Assembly (NCBI GenBank): GCA_963922205.1
Contig: CAWUHX010000336.1
Location: forward strand, 1-64,000
Direction: 5' to 3'
DNA: 64,000 nucleotides
Origin: Romanomermis culicivorax
Lineage: Eukaryota > Nematoda > Enoplea > Mermithida > Mermithidae
Part shown: one piece after another, positions 44,828 through 56,900 of the stretch
How the letters are laid out: the number at the start of each line of letters is the position of its first letter
Numbering within the stretch: position 1 is the stretch's first letter
Made by a program: the position numbers and the translations under genes
Notes under the pieces: model-generated
The model's database searches: none
Told to the model about the DNA's origin: nothing
The model's input: the letters and a program-made list of their open reading frames with translations, nothing else

Positions 44828-47629
44828 AATTTTCCATTTTTTTTTTGAAACTTACCCTTCAATGTTTTATTTTTTGTATTTGAATGTTGTAATTTCTCCT
44901 AGTCTGTGACGTCACAAAAATATTTATTTAAATAAAAAGTTTGAAACATTAGGAAAGAAGTTACAAAAAAATTTTTGATTTTTTGGAATTTTTTTCACTT
45001 TTTTTGTTTTTTCCAATTTTTTAAATTTGTTTATGCAGTTTTTTAAATTTTTTTTCAGAAATTCAATTTTTTTTGTTTTCTAATTAATTTTTTAGTTTTT
45101 AATTTCATATTTAAATCTTGCAAATTCTCCTCGTCTATGACGTCGCGAAATTTTTTTTTATAAAAAGTTTGAAACGTCAAGAAAAAAGTTGCAAAATTTT
45201 CGTTTTTTTATTTTCTAAATTTTTTCCATATAGTTGAATTTCCTATTGTTTTTTGTTTTTTTAACTGTTTTCCAAGTATTTGAATTATTTTTTTTTTATT
45301 TTTTTTCAAATGTTTTATTTTTTTCAATTATTTTTTCCAAATGTTTGAATTTTTTGTCTTCTTTAACTTTTTAAATTTTTTTTTCAATTTTCCTCCAGAA
45401 ATTTAAACTTTTGTTCAATTTTTCTAAATTTGTTTACTTTTTTTGATTTTTTTTTTCAAATATTTAAATCTATTTCTTTTTCGTTTTTTTTGAATTTTTT
45501 GAATTTTGTCTTCTTTTTTCATTTTTTACAAAATATTTTATTTTTCTTCCTTCATTTTTCTGATTTTTTCAAAGTCTTTAAATTTATTTTTTTGCTTTTT
45601 GTTTTTTAATTTTTTTCTTTTCTTTTCTGAGTATTTGAATTTTTTGGTTTTTTTTTCAAATTTTGAAAATGAGCATTTCCAAAATCGAATTTTAATTTTT
45701 ATAGTTGAATAATACTCAGTTTTAAAAATTAATTTCCGATTTTAATTAATTTTTAATTAATTTTGATTTTTGTGATTTTGAACATCAAAATTTTGATTTT
45801 TACGATAAAATTTCAAATTTTAATGTGATTTTTATTATCAAATTTTGAGTTTTATGATCAAATTTTGATTTTTAATTGATCTTCAAAATCAAATTTTGGA
45901 TATTAATTTTTTTCAAAATCAAATTTTGAATTTCAATCTGATTTTAACAATAAATTTTTGATCTTCTGGATTTTCATTTTCAGCATCAAAATTTTGATTT
46001 TGATAATCAAATTTTTCATGTTAAAAATCGAATTTTGAATTTCAAAATGAATTTTTGATTTTTAATTGGTTTTGAGGCTCAAATTTTGTTTTTTGTGATT
46101 TTGAACATCAAAATTTTGATTTCTACGATAAAATTTCAAATTTTAATGTGATTTTTATTATCAAATTTTAAGTTTTATGATCAAATTTTGATTTTTTATT
46201 GATTTTCAAAATCAAATTTTGGATATTAATTTTTTTTCAAAATCAAATTTTGAATTTCAATCTGATTTTAACAATAAATTTTTGACCTTCTGGTTTTTGA
46301 TTTTTGGAATCAAATCTTAATTTTTAATTCCATTTTCAGCATCAAAATCTTGATTTTTATAATCAAATTTTGAATTTTCAGAATCAAATTTTTCACTTTA
46401 AAAATCAAATTTTGAATTTCACAATGAATTTTTGATTTTTAATTGTTTTTGAGGCTCAAGTTTTGATTTTCAATGTTTTCCTTTGATTTTTTCTGTTTCA
46501 TTGTTTTCTTTTTCACATTTCTTCTTTTTTCTGTCTTTTCTATTTTCTTGTTTTTTCTTTTTGTTTCCATGTTTTTCTGATTTCTTATGTTTTCTTGCTT
46601 TTACGATTTTCTCTGTTTTCTTATTTTTTTCCGATTTTTTCGGTTTATTTTCTTGTTTTTTCAGTTTTTTTTCTGTTTTTTGTTGTTGTTTGAGATCCAT
46701 CCTGTTTCTAGTTTTTTTTTTTATTTCTTCTGTTTCTTTTTTCCTTTTTCTATATTTTCTTGTTTTTTGTGATTTTCTGATTCTTTCTGTTTTCTTGTTT
46801 TTTCTTTTTTTCTGTTTTCTTGTTTTCCTTTCATTTTTTCTCTTTTCTTGGTTTTTCTGATTTTTCTATTTCTTTTATGTTTTCTTTTTTTTGTGATTTT
46901 CTGATTCTTTCTCTTCTCTTGTTTTTTCTTATTTCTTCCGTCTCCTTGTTTTTAATAATTTTTTTCCTTCTGTTTTTCTCTGTATTTTTGTTTTTCCGAT
47001 TTTTTCTGGTTTCTCTGTTTTTTTGTTATTTTTTTCTCTTTCCATTATTCTGTTCTGTTTTTTTTCTTCTTCTGATTTTGCTCGTTTTATTGTTTTTTCT
47101 TATTTACTTTTTGATTTTTTCTGTTTTCTTGTATTTTATGATTTTCTTTACTTTTTTTTCCGCGCTTTTGATTTTTCCTTTCTGCTGGTTTCCAAGTGTT
47201 TGAGTTTTTTTGTTTTTGGATTTCTTCAACTTTTTTAATTTTTTCAATATTTCTACAGAAATAATTTTTTTCCAAATATTTAAATTTATTTGTTTTTTCA
47301 AATTTATTTAAATTTTTTCCAAATATTTAATTTTCTTTCTTCATTTTTCTGATTTTTTTCAAGTTTTTAAAATTGATTTTTTCGCTCTGTTTTTTTAAAA
47401 ATTTGATTCTTTTTTGTTTTTTTTTTGCAAAAACTACTAAAAATACGCATTATTTACATTACAAAATTAAAAAAACATCAATACAAAATTACGAAAAATT
47501 CCATTTTGAGAGACCCTGTCGCGATTTTCGTGTATATAGGGCAAGAAAAATGCACAAAAAAACAGACTAGAAAAAAGCGAAAAAATTCACAAAAACAACC
47601 AAAAAACAAATATCACATGGAAAAGTAAA

Positions 47630-47805
47630 GCTACAGTAAACTGGAAAAATACAGTAAGCATCCTGCTTTTCACAAAAGCTACAGTAAACTTGAAAAATAC
47701 AGTAAACTTAAAAAAATACAGTAAGCATCCTGCTTTTCGCAAAAGCTATAGTAAACTTGAAAAATACAGTAAACTCCAAAAAATACAGTAAGCATCCTGC
47801 TTTCT
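47630..47805. repeat. Cluster of CTACAGTAA / TACAGTAAGCATCCTGC repeats
   Basis: Words of the type ctacagtaaact, tacagtaagcatcctgc and aaagctacagtaa occur in direct repeat, three sub-units here and two in the copies at 35.98-36.09 and 41.60-41.71 kb. They lie immediately downstream of the terminal exon in minus-strand orientation, in its 3' UTR if that exon is used. Single copies also flank exons at 59510 and 62900. The word is common in nematode genomes as I recall. Confidence 0.7.
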
Positions 47806-47814
47806 ACAAATTTG

Positions 47815-47982
47815 TCATTTTCTCTTCAGTATAGCTTTTGTAGTGGGCAGATTGGAGGTGGATTTTTTCACGTTTGACGACGATTTTCGGACCGTTGGCG
47901 CCAAATTTTGATTATTTTTACAATTTTTCACCAATTTTTCCGGCATTTTGGGCGTCGAATTTTCGTAATTTTCTACCAATTG
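47815..47982 (-). CDS. Minus-strand gene, terminal exon, copy 3 (nearest the gene)
   Basis: Acceptor catatttcag, 55 codons, TGA at 47815-47817. Encodes QLVENYENSTPKMPEKLVKN, CKNNQNLAPTVRKSSSNVKK and STSNLPTTKAILKRK. Basic, Ser/Asn-rich and without hydrophobic core, so probably a disordered C-terminal tail. Phase 0 fits the preceding exon if one of its donors is used. Two further intact copies lie at 41719-41886 and 36101-36268. Confidence 0.72.
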   Translation of the reverse strand, partial: QLVENYENSTPKMPEKLVKNCKNNQNLAPTVRKSSSNVKKSTSNLPTTKAILKRK

Positions 47983-50900
47983 CTGAAATATGTGGGAAAA
48001 AAAGCTGAAAAAAGCTAAAAAAAGCTTCAACTTTCGTTTGAAAAATTAATATTTTGCTCTGAACTCTATTAAAATTTAGCCAAAAATTTTCAAAATTTTC
48101 AAATTTTTGTCTTTAAAAATTTATATTTTGCTAAAAAATTTGAGAATTTAACCAAAAAAATTATAATTTTCAAATTTTTTTATTTTTTTTTCTCTATAGA
48201 AATTACCAAAAAAATTGAAAATTTTGAAATTTTTTGTTCGAAAAATTGATATTTTGCTCTTAAAATTGAAAATTTAGGCGAAATAGATTAAAGATTTTGG
48301 AATTTTAGCTTCAAAAAATGTCGTATTTTGCTCCAAGAATTTTAAAAATTTAGCTAAAAAACGGGAAAATTGACTCAAAAGTTGAAATTTTTGTAACTTT
48401 TGCTAGGAAAATTGATGTTTTCCGACAAAAAAAATTAAAATTTGGCGAAAAAAGTTTAATTTTTTAAATTTTCGTCTAGAAAAATACATTTGATGGAAAA
48501 ATTGAAATTTGCCGAATTTTTGTCTGAAAATGTTGCAAAAATTTTAAAAATTTAGCTAAAAAATCGAAAATTTATGAATCTTTCTCTAAAAAATGTGAAA
48601 TTTAGTTGAAAAAATTGAAATTTGTCGAATTTTTGTCAGAAAATGCTCCAATAAATGTGAAAATTGTTGAATTTTTGCCTTAAAAAATGATATTCTAATG
48701 GAAAAAAGCAATAATTTAACCAAAAGTTGAAAATTTTAAATTCTTGATTGGAAAATGGATATTTATTTGAAAATTTGACAAAAAAAGTTGAAAAATTTCG
48801 AACTTTTGTTTGAAAAATTCACATTTTGCTCCAAAAAATTTGAAAATTTGTCGATAAAAATTGAAAATTTTCGATTTTTTGTCCGAAAATGCTCCATAAA
48901 ATTTAAAAGATTAACCCAAAAAATTGAAAATTTTGGAATTTTTGCCTGAAAAATTTATGTTTTCCCGCCAAAAATGTAAAAACTCAGCAAAAAACGAGGA
49001 AAATTTTGAAATTTTTGTTCAAAAATATGATATTTTGCTTTAAGAATTTGAAAATTTAGGCTAAATAAGTCAGAAATTTTGAAATTTTATTCCCAAAAAA
49101 TTTGATATTTTGCTTCAAAAATTTAAAAATTTTACAAATAAATTAAAAATTTTTTAATTTTCGATAAGAAAATTGGTATTCTTCTACAAAAACTTTTTTT
49201 TGAAGATTTGGCAAAAAATTCAAAATTGTTAAACTTTCGTTTGAAAAAATTATATTTTACTGCGAAAAATGTAAAAATTCAGTAAAAACATTAAAATTTG
49301 TCAAATTTTCGTCTAAAAATGCTTCAAAAATATTAAAAATTGAGCTGAAAAATTTGATAATTTCCCAATTTTTTTCGGAAAAATTGATATTTTGCTTTAG
49401 AAATTTGAAAATTTAGCCGTAAAAACTGAAAATTTTCAAATTTTTCGTTGAAAAATTAATTCTTTTGACTTGAAAGATTTGAAAACTTACCAAAAAAGTT
49501 CGACATTTTGCAATTTTTGTATGTAAAAATTAAAAATTTGGTCAGAAAAAATTTGAATTTTAGCCGATTTTCTTTGAAATTTAAAAAGAAATCAAATTCG
49601 AATTTTAAAAAATCAGATTCCAAAAATTCAAATTTTTGAATATTTTACGCCAAAAATGTGGAAATTTAGTCAAAAAAGCTTCCAATTTTTTAATTATCTT
49701 TAGAAAAATTTATATTTTGCATGTGAAACTTTAAAAAATAATTAAAAATTTTGCAATTTTGGTCTAAAAAATTGAAATTTTCATCTCTAAAGAACACAGA
49801 AATTTAGCTAAAAAGTTGAAAATTTAGGAATTTTTGTCGTAAAAATTGATATTTTTACCCAAAAAATTTGAGAATTCATGTAAAGAAAAAAAAAGAAAAT
49901 TTTGAATCTTTGCCTAAAAATGCCTCAGAAAATTTAGAAATTTAATTTTTTTTTGTTTTTTCCGAATTTTGGCTTAATTTTTCGGAAATTTTCGAGCCGA
50001 AAATTCTACAAAAATCCAACTTTTTCTTCTTCACGAACAAATTCTACGTCGACGGAATCATTTTTGGGCGTCGAAACGACGCTTGCTGACGTCAAAATTT
50101 TTTCCTCAACGCTTTCACCGTCGAGCGTAGTCGTCGTTTTTTCTTGTTTTTTAAATTTTCGCTGCGATAAACTACGATCGCGCGATTTTTCAAAAATTGA
50201 ATTTTTCGACGCTGGCGTAGTCGTCGCCGAACTGGACGATCTTTTATAGCTCTGAAAAAAAAGAAAAAAATACAAAAAAAAAAACAAAAAATTACCCAAA
50301 AAACAAAAAAAGGAAGAAAAAAAAGTGAAAAAAAGAGAAAAAAAGAAATAAAACAAAAAACATACAAAAAATTACAAAATGAAACAAAAAAAGGAAGAAA
50401 AAATAAAAAAGGGCAAAATTTAAACGAAAAAGTGTTCAACAGAAAAAAGAGAAAAAAGAAGTAAAACGAAAAAACAAAAAAATAAACAAAAAAATAGATA
50501 AAGCGGGAAAAAGAAAACGACGAAAAAAGCGAGAAAGAATAAGAAAAATATAAAAAAAAAGAAATAAACAATGAAAAAGTAAAAAAGCAGAAAAAAAGAA
50601 AAGAACTAAAAAGAAACAGAAAGGCAAAAATAAAAAACAAAGAAAAAACAAAAGAAAAGATTATAAAAAAGAAAGAAAGAAAGAAGAAACGAAAAATAAA
50701 AGAAATAAGAGAAAAAAGAACAAAAAACAAGCGAAAAGAAAGCAAAAAAAGAAGAAAAAACAAAAAACAAAAGAAACAATATAAAAATAAAATAGTAAGA
50801 AACAAAAAAAAGGAAAGTAGAACAAAAAAGAAAAAAGTGGAAAAAAGAAAGGAAGCAAACAAAGCAAAAGAAGAGACAAATAAAATTAAGAAAAAAATAA

Positions 50901-53900
50901 AACAAAAACAAAAAAGAGAAAGTGAAAAAAAGGAATCAACGAGTAAAAGCTAAAAAAAGAAGAAACAAAAGAGGGAAAAATAAAAAACAAAAAAGTAGAA
51001 AAAGAAAAAAAAGCAAAAAAACAAAAAATATAACAAAAAAAGAGAGTGGAAGAAAAAGCAAAAAAGGCAGAGAAAAAAGAAGAAAAAAGGCATTCGAAAT
51101 AAAAAAAACAAACAAGAGCAAAAAACAAAAAAGGGAAAAAACAAAAAAAAACAAAAAATTTAAAAAAGGCCTAGAGAGAAAAAAACCAAACAAAGGAAAA
51201 AAGAAAGAAAAAACGAAAAAGAAAAAAAAGAGGCAAAAAGAAAAGAAAAAGTGGAAAAAAACGAGACAAAAAATAAAAGGAGAAGTAAAAACAGACAAAA
51301 AACAAAAAAAAAAGAAAGTGGAAAAAGAAAGAAGAAAATAAAAATAAAAAGAATGAAAACACAAAAAAGAAAAAGAGAGAAAAGAAAAAACACGAAACAC
51401 AAAAACAGGGAAATTAATAAATAAACAGAAAAGACAAGAACACTAAAAAGAGTATACATAAAATAGCGAAAAGATAACAAAAAAAATATAAAAAAACAAA
51501 AAAATGAAAAAAAACAAGAGATGGAAAAAATGGAAACATGGGACAAGGGAAAAAACAAAAATTTAAAAAGAAAAAAGAAGAAAATATAACAAAGAAACAA
51601 AAAAGAAACATAGAAAACAATAAAAAACAAGAAAAAGAAAAGAAATAGAAAAAAGAAAAAATTGAATGGAGAAAAAAAAGAAAAAACAAAAGAAAAAATG
51701 AAAAACAAATAGGAAAAGACAAAACGTAAAAAAGAAAAAGAAGCAATAAAAAGAAAAGATAATAAAAGAAAAAACAGAAAAAGGAAAAATCGAAAAAAAT
51801 AGAAAACAAAAAAAAAATAAATTGAAAAAAAACAGAAAAACAAACAAGAACAGAAAAAATACGGAAAAAACGCAAAAAGAGTAAAAAAATTAAAAACACG
51901 AGAAAAAAGAGAAAGGAAAGAAAAAGAAAAAGGGAAATAATAGAGAAAAAACAAAACGAGAAAAAAAGGAAAAATGAACAAAAAGTAAAAATGATAAAAC
52001 AGAAAAAAATAGAAAAACACAAAAAAAATAAAAAAACAAAAAAACAAAAAAAAAACAAACAAAGAGAAAAAACAGAATGGAGAAAAAAAGAAAAAACAAA
52101 AGAAAAAATGAAAAACAAATAGGAAAAAAGAAAACAGAAAAAGGAAAAATCGAAAAAAAAGAAAAAAAAACGAAAAAAATGAACAAAAAGTAAAAATGAT
52201 AAAAAATAAAAAAATAAAAAAACAAAAAAAACAAACAAAGAGAAAAACTAATATACTGTTTCAGCTTACTCTATTCAAACTTGACAGTTTTGGAGGTGGG
52301 GCGCTCGGTTTTTTCATATCGACGAAAATTCCGACTAAAAAGCGCGAAAAAAACTTGGTTACTGTAGGAAAAATTTAAATTTCTAGATTTTCCTCAAAAA
52401 AAATTTCCATATTTTAAACTTGAAAATTTAACCAAAAAAGTTGAAAATTTTAAAATTTTCGTTTTTTTATTTAAAATTGATATTTTGATGAAAAAAAAAT
52501 TTAAAAATTCAGCCGAAAAAGTTGCAATTTTTGTTTAGAAAATTAAAATTTCCCAAAAAAAAAATTTGAAAATTTTGCCAAAAAATTTTCAATTTTTAAA
52601 TTTTCGTCTATTTTGGTTAAAAAAAGATTTCCAAATTGCAGTGGAAAAAAGTTCAAATTTTTGAACTTTCGTTTGAAAAACTAATATTTTGCTCTGAAAA
52701 TTTTAAAATTTAATAAAAAAAACTTGAAAAATTTTGAATTTTTGCCTGAAAAAATTAAGAAATTTCTGAATTTTCATTTAAAAACTTGGTTCTTTGCTAG
52801 AGAAAATTTGGAAATAAAGCCGAAAAAAACATATTTTCTACTGAAAAACTTGAGAATTATTAAATTTTCGTCAGAAAAATGTCATTTTTTATAAAATAAC
52901 TTGAAAGATTTAGCCAACACAAAGTAAAAGTTTAGGATTTTCGTTGAAAAAAATTTATATTTTGTTCTAAAAAATTTGAGATTTTTGTCGAAAATATTAA
53001 AAAATTTTGGATTTTTTGTCTGAAAATGCTTTAAAAAAACCAACAATTTAGCCAAAAAAGCTTGAAATTTTTGGAATTTTGTTCAAAAAATTTAAACAAA
53101 AAATTGAAATTTTTCTTATTTTTGTTCGGAAAGTCATTTAAAAAATTCGAATTTTTTAAAATTTTCGTCTAAAAAAGCTCCAAAAATTTAAAAATTTAAT
53201 CAAAAAAACCTGAAAAATTTTGAATTTTTGCATGAAAAAATTAAGAAATTTCTCGATTTTGATTTAAAAACTTGATATTCTGCTAGAGAAAATCTGGAAA
53301 TTAAGCCGAAAAAAACATATTTTCTACTGAAAAACGTGAGAATTTTTAAATTTCCGTCAGAAAAATGTCATTTTTTATAACATAACTTGAAAGATTTCGC
53401 CAACAAAAAGTAAAAATTTGGGATTTTCGTAGAAAAAAATTTATATTTTGCTCTAAAAAATTTGAGATTTTTGTCAAAAATATTAAAAAATTTTGAATTT
53501 TTTGTCTGGAAATGCTTTAAAAAAACCAACAATTTAGCCAAAAAAGGTTAAATTTTTGGAATTTCGTTCAAAAAATTTAAACAAAAAATTAAAATTTTTC
53601 CAATTTTTTTTCGGAAATTGAAATTTTTTAAAATTTTCGTCTAAAAAAGCTCCGAAAATTAAAAAATTTAATCAAAAAAATTTTGAAAAATTTTGAATTT
53701 TTGCCTGAAAAAGTTAAGAAATTTCTCAATTTTCATTTAAAAACTTGATACTTTGCTAGAGAAAATTTGGAAATCAAGCCGAAAAAAAAACTTTTTCTAC
53801 TGAAAAACTTGAGAATTTTTAAATTTTCGTCAGAAAAATGTCATTTTTTATAACATAGCTTGAAAGATTTGGCCAACAAAAACTAAAAGTTTGGGATTTT

Positions 53901-56900
53901 CGTTGAAAAAAATTTATATTTTGCTCTAAAAAATTTGAGATTTTTGACAAAAATATTGAAAAAGTTTTGAATTTTTTGTCTGAAAATGCTTTAAAAAAAC
54001 CAACAATTTAGCCAAAAAAGGTTAAATTTTTGGAATTTTGTTCAAAAAATTTGATCGAAAAATTGAAATTTTTCCAATTTTTTTCGGAAATTGAAATTTT
54101 TTAAAATTTTTGTCTAAAAAAGCTCCAAAAATTTAAAAATTTAATCAAAAAACTTGAAAAATTTTGAATTTTTGCCTGAAAAAATTTAGAATATTCTGAA
54201 TTTTCATTTAAAAACTTGATACTTTGCAAGAGAAAATTTGGAAATTAAGCCGAAAAAAACATATTTTCTACTGAAAAGCTTGAGAATTATTAAATTTTCG
54301 TCAGAAAAATGTCATTTTTTATAACATAACTTGAAAGATTTCGCCAACAAAAAGTAAAAATTTGGGATTTTCGTAGAAAAAAATTTATATTTTGCTCTAA
54401 AAAATTTGAGATTTTTGTCAAAAATATTAAAAAATTTTGAATTTTTTGTCTGGAAATGCTTTAAAAAAACCAACAATTTAGCCAAAAAAGGTTAAATTTT
54501 TGGAATTTCGTTCAAAAAATTTAAACAAAAAATTAAAATTTTTCCAATTTTTTTTCGGAAATTGAAATTTTTTAAAATTTTCGTCTAAAAAAGCTCCGAA
54601 AATTAAAAAATTTAATCAAAAAAATTTTGAAAAATTTTGAATTTTTGCCTGAAAAAGTTAAGAAATTTCTCAATTTTCATTTAAAAACTTGATACTTTGC
54701 TAGAGAAAATTTGGAAATCAAGCCGAAAAAAAAACTTTTTCTACTGAAAAACTTGAGAATTTTTAAATTTTCGTCAGAAAAATGTCATTTTTTATAACAT
54801 AGCTTGAAAGATTTGGCCAACAAAAACTAAAAGTTTGGGATTTTCGTTGAAAAAAATTTATATTTTGCTCTAAAAAATTTGAGATTTTTGACAAAAATAT
54901 TGAAAAAGTTTTGAATTTTTTGTCTGAAAATGCTTTAAAAAAACCAACAATTTAGCCAAAAAAGGTTAAATTTTTGGAATTTTGTTCAAAAAATTTGATC
55001 GAAAAATTGAAATTTTTCCAATTTTTTTCGGAAATTGAAATTTTTTAAAATTTTTGTCTAAAAAAGCTCCAAAAATTTAAAAATTTAATCAAAAAACTTG
55101 AAAAATTTTGAATTTTTGCCTGAAAAAATTTAGAATATTCTGAATTTTCATTTAAAAACTTGATACTTTGCAAGAGAAAATTTGGAAATTAAGCCGAAAA
55201 AAACATATTTTCTACTGAAAAGCTTGAGAATTATTAAATTTTCGTCAGAAAATGTCATTTTTTATAACATAACTTGAAAGATTTAGCCAAAAAAAGTAAA
55301 AGTTTGAGATTTTCGTTGAAAAAAATTTATATTTTGCTCTAAAAAATTTGAGATTTTTGTCGAAAATATTAAAAAAATTTGGATTTTTTGTCTGAAAATG
55401 CTTTAAAAAACCAACAATTTAGCCAAAAAAGGCTAAAATTTTTGGAATTTTGTCCAAAAAATTTAAACAAAAAATTGAAATTTTTCAAAATTTTTGTCTA
55501 AAAAAGCTCCAAAAATTTAAAAATTTTGACCAAAAAAATTGAAAATTTTTTTTACTTTCTTTTATCCTTTCGCGCATTTGTTGGTTCAATAGAGGCCAAG
55601 TTGGGCATTCCACTACCTCCGAAGCTTTGTGTATCAAATGGGTATCGCACATTTCGTATAATCGTTTTAAAAAACTGACAAATTTCTGCAAAAAACACAA
55701 AAAATTAATCAAAAATGAATAATATTGTTTAAAAATAAATTGTTTTTTGATAAATTTCGAATTTAAAAAAAAATTTTAAAATATTTTTTAGAGAATAAAT
55801 TGAAATTTTCTATATTTTAAAGAAGAAAAATGTCTGAAAATGAAAATTTTTGGGCGGAAAATATTGCAAAAAAGATAAATTTTGGACAGGAAAATGCAAA
55901 AAAATGAAAATTCTATCGAAAAAATTATTTAAAAAAACATTATATTATAATTAAAGTGCTGAAAAATGCTCAAAAATGACCAATTTTCTACAAAAATAAA
56001 CATTTTTTAATAAATTTTAACGGAAAAATGTTTGAAAAAAATCTATTTAAAAAAAAAATTTTTTATTAAACTGCTCAAAAAGAACAATTATTGCTTGAAA
56101 AAATGCTCAAAAATGTCCAATTTTCTACAAAAATAAACATTTTTTAATAAATTTTAACGGAAAAATGCTCGAAAAAAATCTTTTTAAAAAAAAATTTTTT
56201 ATTAAACTGCTCAAAAAGAAGAATTATTTCTTGAAAAAATGCTCAAAAATGTCCAATTTTCTACAAAAATAAACATTTTTAAATAAATTTTAACGGAAAA
56301 ATGTTTGAAAAAAATCTTTTTTAAACAAAATTTTTCATTAAACTGCTCAAAAAGAAGAATTATTTCTTGAAAAAATGCCCAAAAATGTCCAATTTTCTAC
56401 AAAAATAAACATTTTTTAATAAATTTTAACGGAAAAATGTTTGAAAAAGATCTTTTTTAAACAAAATTTTTCATTAAACTGCTCAAAAAGAAGAATTATT
56501 GCTTGAAAAAATGCTCAAAAATGTCCAATTTTCTACAAAAATAAACATTTTTTAATAAAATTTAACGGAAAAATGTTTGAAAAAAATCTTTTTTTAACAA
56601 AATTTTTCATTAAACTGCCCAAAAAGAAGAATTATTTCTTGAAAAAATGCTCAAAAATGTCCAATTTTCTACAAAAATAAACATTTTTTAATAAATTTTA
56701 ACGGAAAAATGTTTGAAAAAGATCTTTTTTAAACAAAATTTTTCATTAAACTGCTCAAAAAGAAGAATTATTGCTTGAAAAAATGCTCAAAAATGTCCAA
56801 TTTTCTACAAAAATAAACATTTTTTAATAAAATTTAACGGAAAAATGTTTGAAAAAAATCTTTTTTTAACAAAATTTTTCATTAAACTGCCCAAAAAGAA

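Larger units (their letters stand above)
43630..48560. repeat. Tandem duplication unit 3 (partial, merges into the minus-strand gene)
   Basis: Matches unit 2 from the SAM exon through the terminal exon of the minus-strand gene and on to about 48.56 kb. After that the sequence continues as unduplicated intron of that gene. Just before the terminal exon it carries one extra ~67 bp TACAGTA repeat (near 47730-47800) not present in unit 2. Confidence 0.85.

Noticed and set aside
51160..52238. Minus-strand frames of 300 and 274 codons
   Set aside because: Low-complexity T/C sense tract in an intron of the minus-strand gene; no conserved motif.
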